Shown here: positions 46,062 through 55,336 of the stretch, piece by piece | How the letters are laid out: each line of letters starts with the position of its first letter | Numbering within the stretch: the first letter of the stretch is position 1 | NCBI GenBank assembly: GCA_947646735.1 | Contig: CANTFK010000984.1 | Coordinates: 62,001 to 126,000 of the forward strand | Source of the DNA: Peronospora farinosa | Lineage: Eukaryota; Oomycota; Peronosporomycetes; Peronosporales; Peronosporaceae | DNA length: 64,000 nt | Direction: 5' to 3' | Position numbers and translations under genes: made by a program | Notes under the pieces: generated by a model | What the model was told of the DNA's origin: nothing | What the model saw: the letters and a program-made list of their open reading frames with translations, nothing else | The model's database searches: none

Positions 46062-46974
46062 CTACTTTTCGAATTTGCGCAGGATATTGAACGCTGCAAC
46101 GTACTGCAATGCCGTGTGTTTGAGACTGTACTCACTGTTTGGCAGCCCTGCTTTTTCAAACAGTGCAGTCATATTTTCCACGGGTTTGCGCAGATGGTCG
46201 TGCGAGGTGCAGTTGCTCAAGAACTCGTCAATCAGCGTATCCACATGCGACACGGTGTAGCACGGTGAGTACTGCACCTCAATGATGAGACCTCGAGGCT
46301 GATTATTGCGGGACATGAACGTACAGACGCTTACCACAAAATCCCCGACAATATACTGTGTACCCTGCACAAGATCAAGAGGGACAGCGACGTCAGTCTC
46401 TCTTCTTCTCTTAGCTCACGAGACTAAAACGAGACTCTTAGCTCACTTCAAATTGTCCGTCCGATTTAAAGGCATAAATCTCCACCTGCTGTAAAATATT
46501 GGCTCCATCTAGTCCACATTCTAGCAGTGAACAGTCTGCCATAAGTCCCTCCAGTCCATTATCATTGGGTGCCAAGCCATGAGCTTTTTCATTAGCCAGT
46601 ACAGCGTACACGAGGTCATCATTCTGTGACATTCGAAGCATGAACATCCGTTGATTCATGTAGCCATCTGTAATAGCAAGAACCTCCTCATCCTTTAGCA
46701 TCTTGTTTTTTGTATAGTATGTATAGTATACTGTATACTTGCTTTACCTGTGAGCATCTTCCGATGAAAGAGACGACAATGAACTACATGTCGTCCGACT
46801 TTTTCACCGCCCATTGTCTCGAGTTTACGTAATAATTCCTGGTATTTTTGCGTAATGTTAACATCTTGAATGATTACAACTCTATGAGAGAGAGATACAG
46901 ACATGATTACAATGATGGGATAGGTAGAAGATAGCAAGCATAGCAATTAGCACTTACCTCGTCATGCCTGACAT
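46062..46974 (-). CDS. MED20: Mediator complex subunit 20
   Basis: A Mediator head-module subunit bridging activators and RNA polymerase II. Exons 46974-46958, 46881-46748, 46667-46447 and 46364-46062 have consistent phases and give 219 residues, close to the animal protein. Landmarks are a first strand MSGMTRVVIIQDV, a helix YQELLRKLETMGGEKVGRHV, then FMLRMSQNDDLVYAVLAN, the strongly matching GTQYIVGDFVVSVCTFM then RGLIIEVQYSPC, and the terminal helix TALQYVAAFNILRKFEK. Assignment rests on this order and the similarity to the human protein as remembered; overall conservation is modest. It is divergent from the Cys/His-repeat gene. Confidence 0.85.
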
Positions 46975-47221
46975 GGTCACTGGAGCAGTATTGCAATACT
47001 GTTGATTCGTAATGTAGTATTGTACGCCTTATAGACAAATTTATAGGCTAAATTTCCGATTTGGGACCGGTTAATGAAAATAGTGTATACTTGGCTAATC
47101 TTACAAGTATACATTAGCTGGTGCTACAATATCGTTGCAATATTGTATCAACCAACAAATTTGTGTATCCCAAGATGATTTTTGATCACGTGTATTCGAA
47201 ATATTGCAATTAAATTTTGTC
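46975..47221. promoter_or_regulatory. Divergent intergenic region with repeated ATTGCAAT palindromes
   Basis: 247 bases shared by MED20 (-) and the Cys/His-repeat gene (+). It contains a perfect 16-bp palindrome CAGTATTGCAATACTG (46986-47001), an inverted repeat ACAATAT...ATATTGT (47126-47146) containing TTGCAAT, and a third ATTGCAAT at 47203-47210 close to the plus-strand start codon. Three copies of the same core suggest a binding site serving both promoters. No factor is known to me. Confidence 0.5.
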
Positions 47222-48765
47222 ATGGAGGCCGACGAAGAAGAGCGGGAAGTAGCGACAGCATCGGCTGCTTTATTTGGAGATACGCATCGAGAATCAGTGT
47301 TTAATGATGAGGGAATGGATGGTTCTGATTTACCACCATCATTTGTCATGCCGTTACTAACTCGAGACGACGAGGAAGAGACACAGGAGATTTCAGATCG
47401 AATGCAAGTGCTTGAGACGGAAAAAGAGCCAGAAGAAGACATTCAAGTGGAAGCTGAGGACGAAATGATCGATAGGATCAACATTAGAAGAATACAGATG
47501 GATATTCAGCCAATAGAGGCTGGAAAAGAACAAGAACGAGATGCTACTTCAATGATAGAGACTGGAGATCGACGAGGTTATCAATGTCGCTTTGAAAATT
47601 GCCTTAAATTTGCTCAGGCAGGAGGTTTTTGCATTGCTCATGGTGGTGGATACCGTTGTCAGACCCCATTTTGTGCTTTTTTTAATTTACGCACGTGTCC
47701 GGACCATGGAGGCTCGAAACGCTGTGGCGTGACAGGATGTACACGAGTGGCACTGGGCACTTCAGCACTTTGTTGTGCACATGGAGGAGGACGAAAATGT
47801 TCGATTAAGAAATGTAACAAGTACGATGCTGGACAAGGACTGTGTCTGGCCCATGGAGGAGGACGAGACTGCAGGACAAGTGGCTGTACCAAGAAGGCCA
47901 TTCGCTACGGAGTCTGTAGTGGCCATGGAGGTCGTGCACGTTGCAAGGTGGAAGGTTGCGAGAAATACGACCGGGGACAGGGCAAGTGCAAGGCTCATGG
48001 GGGTGGCTATTTTTGCAAAGTACAGGGATGTGGCAAGAAGGACAAAGGAGGCGGACTGTGTGTTGCCCATGGCGGCGGCAAGAAGTGCTATGTGGAAGGA
48101 TGCACGACGCCATGTGTTGGTGGAGGTCGCTGCAAGGCACATGGGGGAGGTAGACGATGTCAAGCTGATAATTGCCGCAATTGGGCTCTCAATGGCGGAC
48201 GATGTAAGGAGCACGGCGGAACGGGCAAGCGCTGCTCACGTCGTGGGTGCGACAAGCATGACCAAGGCGGTGGCTTCTGCCTTGCACATGGTGGTGGCTT
48301 CACCTGCACGATCCCGGACTGCACGAAGAAGCAGGTACGAGACAAGGTGGAGCAAGGTAGATAGATTCGTGTGTGACTCTTGCTGACGGTACTTGCTTGT
48401 TTTGCTGCCTTTAGATCCGGTTCGGACGTTGTTGTGCGCATGGTGGGAAACCACGATGTACAGTTGCCGGGTGCGAGCGTCTGGGGCAGGCACGTGGACT
48501 TTGCAAGGCTCACGGTGGTACAAAACCTTGCAGCTTTCCGGAATGCACGCGCAAGGCAAATAGCGGTGGTCATTGCATTCGGCATGGCGGCGGAGGGCGC
48601 TGCAAAACGGAGGGCTGTGTCAAGACGAACCGCGGTGGAGGCTACTGCAAGGCTCACGGCGGGGGCAAAAAATGCACTGTACCAGGCTGCAACGACTGGG
48701 CCATTGGTGGCGGTCTGTGCCCACAGCACGAAATGTTCGGCCCAGCTGCGGTCGTCTCTGTGTGA
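47222..48765 (+). CDS. Protein with 15 tandem Cys/His zinc-finger-like modules (WRKY19-like repeats)
   Basis: Exons 47222-48334 and 48415-48765 (80-nt intron, GTACGA donor) give 487 residues. The first 115 or so residues are acidic and rich in Glu. Then come 15 consecutive modules of about 23-25 residues of the form C-x4-C-x(8-10)-G-x-C-x2-H-G-G-G, for example RKCSIKKCNKYDAGQGLCLA then HGGG. The intron splits module 11. Similar arrays occur in oomycete and algal proteins often annotated as WRKY transcription factor 19-like, though no WRKY domain is present. Zinc binding by the three Cys and one His of each module is likely; whether the target is nucleic acid or protein is unknown. The last module lacks the trailing HGGG (it reads PQHEMF). 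Confidence 0.85.
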
Positions 48766-48960
48766 TGTGTTGCGTAGAAGAACAGGCACGCCTTATTATA
48801 TCTAAACCATGCATGCAATCGCTGCTGTATATTTGTACTTGGTCTTTCACCAGAGACTGAACTCTTTATAAGCGCTCCTCCAGCGTATCCCTTAGCTCTC
48901 GTCCACTTTCTATCGTCAACATCGAGCGCTGTGAATGGTCTTCGCCGCATGATTCCAAGC

Positions 48961-49667
48961 TCACAAGAAGGCAAGACCCGAGTTGATCGATTCGACTTCT
49001 TCAGGCGACAGCGTCAAGCGCTTTGCACTGGTAAATGGAAGGACATTGGCACTGGACGGCTCAACAGGTACTGCATGTATAGGCGACGGCGGTAGATCAA
49101 GATCCATAGGTTTGGACGACGGTAATGGCTTGGTAGGCAGCAGCGAGCGCTTGCCCAAAAACTCGATAAGGGGCACGCGGCGTCCAGATGATACAGAAGC
49201 GGCAGAAGCAACTGCAGAAGAAGCTGCTGCAGGTGCTGGTTCTGATGACACCGTGGTCGCGGTTTGTGCAGATTTGCTAGAGCCGCTGTCAAACAGCGCG
49301 TCGTCCAGCGTAAAGAGCGGTTTGCCCACTTCTACGTTTTCCTCCAATTGAGCCAGTACTTCCACGACAGTTCCAGCCACAGGACTTGTCACATCCACAC
49401 TCACCTAGCAAAGCAGCAGCAGTATAAAGTAGTTAGTTCATCTGTCACAAATCTCTATAGTGTCTTTTGGATTGGTACCTTATCAGTCTCAATCACAAGT
49501 ACCACCTCGTCAGCATGTACGACATCTCCCGCCTTCTTGACAATCTCCACAAGAGTTCCTTCACTAATTGAATCACCCATGGACGGAACATTAACGGTTC
49601 GAATGGCCAAGCGACGGGCAGACGCGTGGAAGGCTCGATGCATTGGCAGATATCGAGAGCTCAGCAT
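48961..49667 (-). CDS. Lipoyl-domain protein fused to a KGD4/MRPS36-like E3-recruiting tail
   Basis: Exons 49667-49479 and 49404-48961 (74-nt intron) give 210 residues. A mitochondrial presequence ([20 protein letters not shown]) leads into one lipoyl domain (about 20-95) with [12 protein letters not shown] and the lipoylation motif ETDKVSVDV, the form seen in the E2 of 2-oxoglutarate dehydrogenase. An Ala/Ser/Pro linker follows. There is no peripheral-subunit-binding domain and no acyltransferase core. Instead the last 80 residues read like KGD4 (MRPS36/YMR31): [16 protein letters not shown], a Pro-rich stretch, and the ending [21 protein letters not shown]4 links the E3 subunit to the 2-oxoglutarate dehydrogenase core. 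The fusion reading comes from the sequence; the function is inferred. Confidence 0.82.
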
Positions 49668-49801
49668 TGTGTTGTGTGTGTGTGTGTGCGTGTTGTTACA
49701 ATGTAAAATGGTCGGTCACTTTTGAGCGCCCACCACCTACTGAATCGAATAAAGACCCTTTTTCTCGAAAAAAAGGGTTCTTCAATTGGGTACAAAATAT
49801 C

Positions 49802-51850
49802 ATGACTTATGTCAGAATGAAGGTCTTCCTGTCGCTATTGACTGCGTCTTCTCTGGTCTGTGCGTGGCTCTATCGCTCTCGTAAGCAGCGTCTACAGTAT
49901 CAAAAGTATCTACATGGTTATGCTCAACCACAACAGTACCTTGGTCGTCCTATAGTTATCGCAATAGACATCGGAAGCTCTTCAATCCGTACGAGCTGCT
50001 TCGCACTCGTGTCTGAGGCTCATTGGGTCCTTATTAACGGGTCTCTACAGCAACAACATGAGAACTCGATTAATATATATGGAGAGGCCAATTGTGCTAC
50101 AATTTCGTCCATTGTAGAGCAACTTTTGGATCGTACAATGGAGTTTCTAAGGATCACGGACCTTATGAAGGAGCTCGTTGGTGTTGGCTTTAGTACATTT
50201 GGTATGAATGTACTAGGCATGAACTTGGAAGGAAAAGTAGTGACGCCCGTGTATACGGTGGGACCTGCAGCTGTGAGTTTACATTTACACTGTTACTGAC
50301 CTTATTTACTTGATTGTAGTATGCTGAAAGGAGACTGACGACGGCCAAGTGGGCAAAGGAGTTACAGCAGAGACTGATAACTCGTGGAGAACTCGATCAA
50401 GCTCATAATCGCACTGGTAAAATGCTATGATAACTACTGCTACACGGACAAATGAAACTGAAGTTTTATGCTGCAAGGAACGGTCGTGCATCCGGCCTAT
50501 GCACCTGCTACATTCTTACGTCTTCATGAGGAAGAACCAAGTGTTGTACAACAGGTTGTCAAGTGGCAGAGTATTTCAGGATATCTGATTGGCAAGTGGA
50601 CGACTGTGGCACAGAATGGATGCCTTCCTATCAGCTTCTCGGAAGCCTCATGGATGGGATTGCTTGACTTTAGACGCAGTCAATGGGACTCACGATTACT
50701 TGAACTTGTTGGAATGGACAGCAGCAAGATGCCGCCACTTGCAGATTCTTCTGTGCCTTTTGTTGGTCTAAACGGGACGTTCTCGAGACGATGGCCCGAG
50801 CTGAAAAATGTGCCGTTCTTCTTAGGTGTATCTGATGGTGCTGCAGCTAACATCGGGTCCAAGTGCATCAATGGATCGTACGTGGTCACAAAACTGAAAA
50901 AGAAGCATCGTTTCATGTACTCACATCGAACTGATTTCTTTTGGCGTCAGAGAAGGAGGATTGCGGTGACCTTAGGTACCAGCGCCGCGCTTCGTGTCGT
51001 ACTGCATGCGGAAGCAATGAAGACAGCCAAGGTGCCAAAGGGTTTGTGGTGCTATCGTATTGGTAGATATCACGTTCTTCTTGGTGGAGCGCTCAGTGAT
51101 GGTGGATCAGTGTACAAGTTCTTCCGCGAGTCACTTCGTCTCAATGACGAGGGTACGTCCAACTTGCACCTCAATAACTGAATCCCTCACGGTTTATGTC
51201 TGACTTGGCCAATATGCCTATGCTCTTGTACAGATTTAACGTCCCAGCTCGAAAGAGTTGCTCCGACAAAGCACGGTCTCACCATCTTGCCATTTTTGAG
51301 TGGCGAACGGTCACCAGGCTGGCTGGAAAATGCGACCTGTACTATCAGCGGCATTAACAGGTGGACAACACCAATTGAGGTGTTGCGTGCTGGCATGGAG
51401 TCAGTTGCCATTCGTATCGGCGTGCTATATTCTCTTCTCGGTACGCCACTGTATCTTTCGATTCTGTAATCGCTACAACCTTTTTTGACTGGTTTACCTG
51501 TTTTGTGTTTTGTGAACTTCTATATGCCAGCGTTTTCTGCTGATCGCAATGCAACAGTTGTCGCGAGCGGGACTGCGCTCACGTCGTCCCAAATCTGGCG
51601 TCAGATGATAGCTGATTCCTTGGGAAAGAAGCTGATCCTCGAAGCAAGCGCCATAGAAACCACTTCGCGTGGCCTTGCGGTGCTTATTGGGACTTACTTG
51701 GGCCTTCATTCGCTCGAAGAGTCTGCATCGTTTTCAGAAGGGACCACGCATCTCGAGTACTCGCACCCTGATGCAGCAGCACATGCGATGTACCTCGAAG
51801 CACGTCACGAACAGGAATCTCTCTACCGGAAGCTATATTCCGAGATTTGA
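49802..51850 (+). CDS. FGGY-family carbohydrate kinase, membrane-anchored
   Basis: Exons 49802-50272, 50320-50416, 50478-51152, 51234-51440 and 51531-51850 have consistent phases and give 589 residues. A hydrophobic N-terminal segment (MKVFLSLLTASSLVCAWLYR) precedes the first FGGY domain, which opens with the phosphate-binding loop VIAIDIGSSSIRTSCFAL. Middle parts include HPAYAPATFLRL, GLLDFRRSQWDSRLLEL and the second-domain motif FLGVSDGAAANIGSKC. LSGERSPGW and VASGTALTSSQIWRQMIAD, the adenosine-binding stretch, come near the end. Gluconate- or xylulose-kinase-like proteins share this layout; the sugar cannot be read from the sequence. An insert near residue 330 (LKKKHRFMYSHRTDFFWRQ) interrupts the second domain and might be a retained intron-like segment. 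Confidence 0.85.
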
Positions 51851-52008
51851 ACGTAATGGCTACAACCACAGTAAAGACAACAGCGTGTTGGTTGATCTTC
51901 CAGCGACACGGAAGTAAGCACCCTAATTGAATACGCAATTCCGAAACCATTGACACCACTATATATAAAAGCTTTGATCTAGACAAGAAGGATTCGTGCA
52001 AGATCATT

Positions 52009-53238
52009 CTACTGCTGGACTAGCCATGCATCTCGGGCGTGTACTGCCGTCTTGCAGTTGTCGCTGAACACACCGTCAATTCCCATGTCAAAAAGCTGCA
52101 AGTATTCGAGCATCGCATTGCCAGAATAGTTCGCAGCTAAACGGTACTTCTCGTCACGCATCGTCCAGGTGTGCACATTTAGTCCAGCGGCGTGCGCGTC
52201 CTCAATAACGTTCGAATACTCGATGATGTTATAATCGGCATCTGTGATTCGACCATCGCCGTTCGAGTCCATAGTCTTACCACTTTTGTCCACTTTGATG
52301 GCAGCGGCCTTGAGCAGGTATCGTTTCCAGGGAGATACGATGTCGGCGTACGTGGCCACCTCAGCAAGACCGGCCGGCGTAGTGAGGTAGCCGTAGTTGT
52401 CTTTGCGGTTGGCCAGCACCCAGTCGTACGGTCGGACGGATGGCACATCGAAGATGACATCTCCAGTGATCGGGTCGCTGCCGAAGCCGTCAATAAGCTG
52501 CACCAGCGTGACGTTGGTGACTGCGTTAAGCTCCCGCAAGTTCTCGGTCTCGAACGACTGAATGAACACAGGAGCGTCAGCGTGGTTCCATCCATACTTT
52601 GTCAGCAGCTCGAGCATGGTGTTCTCGATGGGCACTCCAAGCGCCTTGTGGAAGCTCGAGTGCTTCACTTCTGGGTAAATGGCGATGGTGCGCTTGTACT
52701 CGGCAGACTTCTTCTGCACCAGCCGGATAACTTCCTCGAACGTCGGGATCTTGAAAAGACCATTGTAGCTCTGGTTGCGTTCGGGCAGTGGTTGCACTGC
52801 ACGCAGCGTCTTGATCTCTTCGAGCGTAAAGTCACTGACAAAGTAGCCGCGCACAGCGATTCCGTCCAGCATCTTGGTGGTGAGACGGTCGGCGAACTCC
52901 GGGTGGTCGGCGATGTTGGTGGTGCCGTCAATGTAAGGTTCGTGTCGCAGGACGAGCACGCCATCCTTTGTACTGACGAGGTCGGGCTCGATAACGTCGA
53001 CGCCGACTTCGATTGCAAGCATGTAACCCTCGATAGTGTGGTCGGGCAGATACCCCGGTGCGCCACGATGGCCGATGATGATCGGGTGCTGAAGTGAACT
53101 GATCTTTGAGTCGATTGCAGTCATTGTAGGTGCCGACTGCGTGATAGTAGCGCTGTCGGTAGAGATCATGGAGGCGTCCATGTTTGCATTGAAAGCAGCC
53201 AGAGCTACAAATGCAGTAACGTGCCAAACTTTAACCAT
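52009..53238 (-). CDS. Secreted glycerophosphodiester phosphodiesterase
   Basis: A 409-residue single-exon GDPD that hydrolyses glycerophosphodiesters to glycerol-3-phosphate and an alcohol. The start is the Met of MVKVWHVTAFVALAAFN, which gives a signal peptide; the frame opens 29 codons earlier at 53325 without one. Catalytic motifs: HRGAPGYLPDHT with the first catalytic His, EPDLVSTKDGVLVLRHEP with the metal-binding Glu/Asp and second His, and PEVKHSSFH. C-terminal strands end VHTWTMRDEKYR and GIDGVFSDN. Near residue 330 an insert reads DSNGDGRITDADYN, an EF-hand or dockerin-like calcium loop inside the catalytic domain. Such secreted enzymes may scavenge host phospholipid headgroups. A 301-codon open frame on the opposite strand is only a shadow. 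Confidence 0.93.
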   Translation of the reverse strand: MVKVWHVTAFVALAAFNANMDASMISTDSATITQSAPTMTAIDSKISSLQHPIIIGHRGAPGYLPDHTIEGYMLAIEVGVDVIEPDLVSTKDGVLVLRHEPYIDGTTNIADHPEFADRLTTKMLDGIAVRGYFVSDFTLEEIKTLRAVQPLPERNQSYNGLFKIPTFEEVIRLVQKKSAEYKRTIAIYPEVKHSSFHKALGVPIENTMLELLTKYGWNHADAPVFIQSFETENLRELNAVTNVTLVQLIDGFGSDPITGDVIFDVPSVRPYDWVLANRKDNYGYLTTPAGLAEVATYADIVSPWKRYLLKAAAIKVDKSGKTMDSNGDGRITDADYNIIEYSNVIEDAHAAGLNVHTWTMRDEKYRLAANYSGNAMLEYLQLFDMGIDGVFSDNCKTAVHARDAWLVQQ

Positions 53239-54068
53239 GGCGATTGTGGGAGGAGGTTTCGGAGACGAAGCGAAGCTGAATCGGATGAGAATGCCGTGAT
53301 GAATCGGAAGTGAGATGAATGGCAATCAAGTAAAATGGATCAGAAGTCAATCGATCCGAGGGCATTACGTACGTAGTCATGGCAAGTGTGCAAGTAAGGA
53401 CACAACCTGATCCTACATTTTGCAAAGAGACCTTGTCTCGTGTGTGGTTCGAAGGCATAATGAAGAGAAGTGACTCGAATCTTTTCAAGTCACTGCCAGC
53501 GCAGCTGCGAGTTCAGATGCAAGATAGTCACCGACTCAAAGTGGAGTTGTATCCTTGGAAAATGTCCAGCAAGTGAGGATGACAAAAATGACGCAGAACA
53601 TTCAAACGGTGATGGAACCTGATCCGAAAAGAGGAAGCGTTAGAAGTTCAAGCACGGTCTGCCCATCATTTCATCCGCCATGAATTTTACTGCTGTTGAA
53701 ATGTCTATCCGGGACCTGGTTATTCATGGGAGCGGGCTTGGACCGTGAGTGTTGAGAAAAGGTAGAGCTAATCCTGAGTAGAATCAAGTCTTTAGATTTC
53801 AAGAGTCTTTCCACTCTGTGTCTTTGCTAAAGTAGTAAGATTAATGTGCTGTCAAAGCAGACGTGCAATTCCAGGAAAACTTCTGACGGCCATATGAAGA
53901 AGTACTTGAGCCGACAGAACTACATGCTGCTACTGGGCTACGTGTCTCTTGCAGTTGGTATTCTCATGACATCGGTACTTACAATTAAGGTCAATTGTCA
54001 AATACATGCCACTACAAGCAAACGTTGTTCGTTTGGTGACGTTGAGCGACGTCGTGGTGAAGTCTCTG
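53239..54068 (+). other. Region with a possible small plus-strand gene
   Basis: 830 bases between two minus-strand genes. A plus-strand frame at 53379-53576 is protein-like (ETLSRVWFEGIMKRSDSNLF, then LPAQLRVQMQDSHRLKVELY). Another stretch near 53645-53740 reads GLPIISSAMNFTAVEMSIRD. A third, near 53895-53990, has KKYLSRQNYMLLLGYVSLAV continuing into a hydrophobic span. Joined by introns they could form a small tail-anchored protein, but I could not find splice sites keeping one frame throughout. The family is unrecognised. The last block runs up to the OTU gene's 3' end. Confidence 0.35.
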
Positions 54069-55124
54069 TCATTTACTTTGCACTTGACGATAGCTCAGCG
54101 GGACAAATTGCACGCGACTGTAGTGAAAATTGTTATACAGAAGCACTATAGGCGGGTTGGCCATGGATTTGGGATCCCGACAAACTCGCTGAAGCCGAGA
54201 AACCCACTGCTCCGATTCAGATCCAGCGATATAATATTCTTCCACCGTGTCAAATTGAAGCCCAGTTTTAGTCACACGTTCGGGTTGGTAGACTTGAAAC
54301 TCGGGAGCTGCTTGTAGACCTCGAGGTGCAATGATCAGAAATATCGGTTGCTGCAGAAGCTTTGCCATCATACGAAGCGTAACTTCTGTGCCCCATTGTC
54401 CCGCCAACAAATACGACGAGATTGAGGACGGTGACTGCGCGATGTCGTATATGTATTGCTGGAAGTACAGATCCGATTCCTCCGCTGTCTCGGGCACCAT
54501 CAGCTCTTGATCGCCAATGTCCAATTGAACGCTCACCAGTATGGCTTGTCGGATATCATGCGGAAATTCTACATCGTAAGCATGACGGCTCGCTTGCGCA
54601 ATCCCTTCTTTCAAGTATTGAGTCATTTGTTCCAACATCTTAATATGCGTCGATGTGTCGAATTCCAAATTAAGCAGAGACATCGCTATTGCATAGTATT
54701 GACAATTCCCAGTGCCTGGTGTAGGTTTGACCTGAAGTCCATACTGCGCAAGAAACTCCGTCCCCGTCATACCAATTTGCATTGGAGCATTCCAGCGCGA
54801 ATCGGTCCTTGAGGGCATGAAAACCTCATCTGTACGGGAGCGTTTGATAAAATCTGCAATAAGGTGCTGCTGCTTGATCAAAGGCGCCGGGTAGGCGACA
54901 AATGGTGCTGCCTTTGCTAGTTGAAGCAAACTACCAACCTCGATGTCAGCAGAGGTGGGCTGCCTCATATTCTCGTGTATCCTGGACGCTGGGGTGGCTG
55001 CTTCAATGGACGAGCATGTGTGAACAGCGGCGTCAATTATAGGGGATTTAGAGCACGCTCTGATCTCCGTCTTCGAAGCTGCAAATGTCATAAGCAAAGC
55101 ACCGACGCACCAACCGTTGATCAT
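54069..55124 (-). CDS. Secreted OTU-like cysteine protease
   Basis: A 351-residue protein. The Met of MINGWCVGALLMTFAASKTE is chosen as start because it yields a signal peptide; the frame opens 42 codons upstream at 55250. The C-terminal half resembles an OTU deubiquitinase: PGTGNCQYYAIAMSLLN carries the catalytic Cys in the place of the usual G-N-C box, WGTEVTLRMMAKLLQQPIFLI matches the central strand-helix, and LLYNNFHYSRV supplies the catalytic His. The Asp normally two residues before the Cys box is replaced (T-G-N-C). OTU proteins in the cytosol cleave ubiquitin chains; a secreted one would have to act outside the cell or inside a host. Function is inferred only from the fold motifs. Confidence 0.78.
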   Translation of the reverse strand: MINGWCVGALLMTFAASKTEIRACSKSPIIDAAVHTCSSIEAATPASRIHENMRQPTSADIEVGSLLQLAKAAPFVAYPAPLIKQQHLIADFIKRSRTDEVFMPSRTDSRWNAPMQIGMTGTEFLAQYGLQVKPTPGTGNCQYYAIAMSLLNLEFDTSTHIKMLEQMTQYLKEGIAQASRHAYDVEFPHDIRQAILVSVQLDIGDQELMVPETAEESDLYFQQYIYDIAQSPSSISSYLLAGQWGTEVTLRMMAKLLQQPIFLIIAPRGLQAAPEFQVYQPERVTKTGLQFDTVEEYYIAGSESEQWVSRLQRVCRDPKSMANPPIVLLYNNFHYSRVQFVPLSYRQVQSK

Positions 55125-55336
55125 TGTGGCTGAGCTAGATCGTGAAGACGAAACAAAGCGAAGCAGGAGCGATTCCAAGCGGGCGGGATTTGAATAATCT
55201 GAGCATAGGTGTTGTGCTGAATGGCTACACCGTCTTTGACTATATATCATCTAGCAGTTATTGCTTGCAGGAGGTGTGTAGTGAGTGAGACATCGGCAAA
55301 GTTACAAAGTTGCATTGCATCCGTAAGTGGACGAAC

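Noticed and set aside
47775..48386. 203-codon alternative plus-strand frame over the Cys/His array
   Set aside because: The periodic repeat keeps other frames open too; only the Cys/His frame shows module conservation and continues across the intron.
52192..53097. 301-codon open frame on the plus strand
   Set aside because: Fully antisense to the secreted GDPD, whose catalytic motifs are unmistakable; no recognisable domain on the antisense strand.
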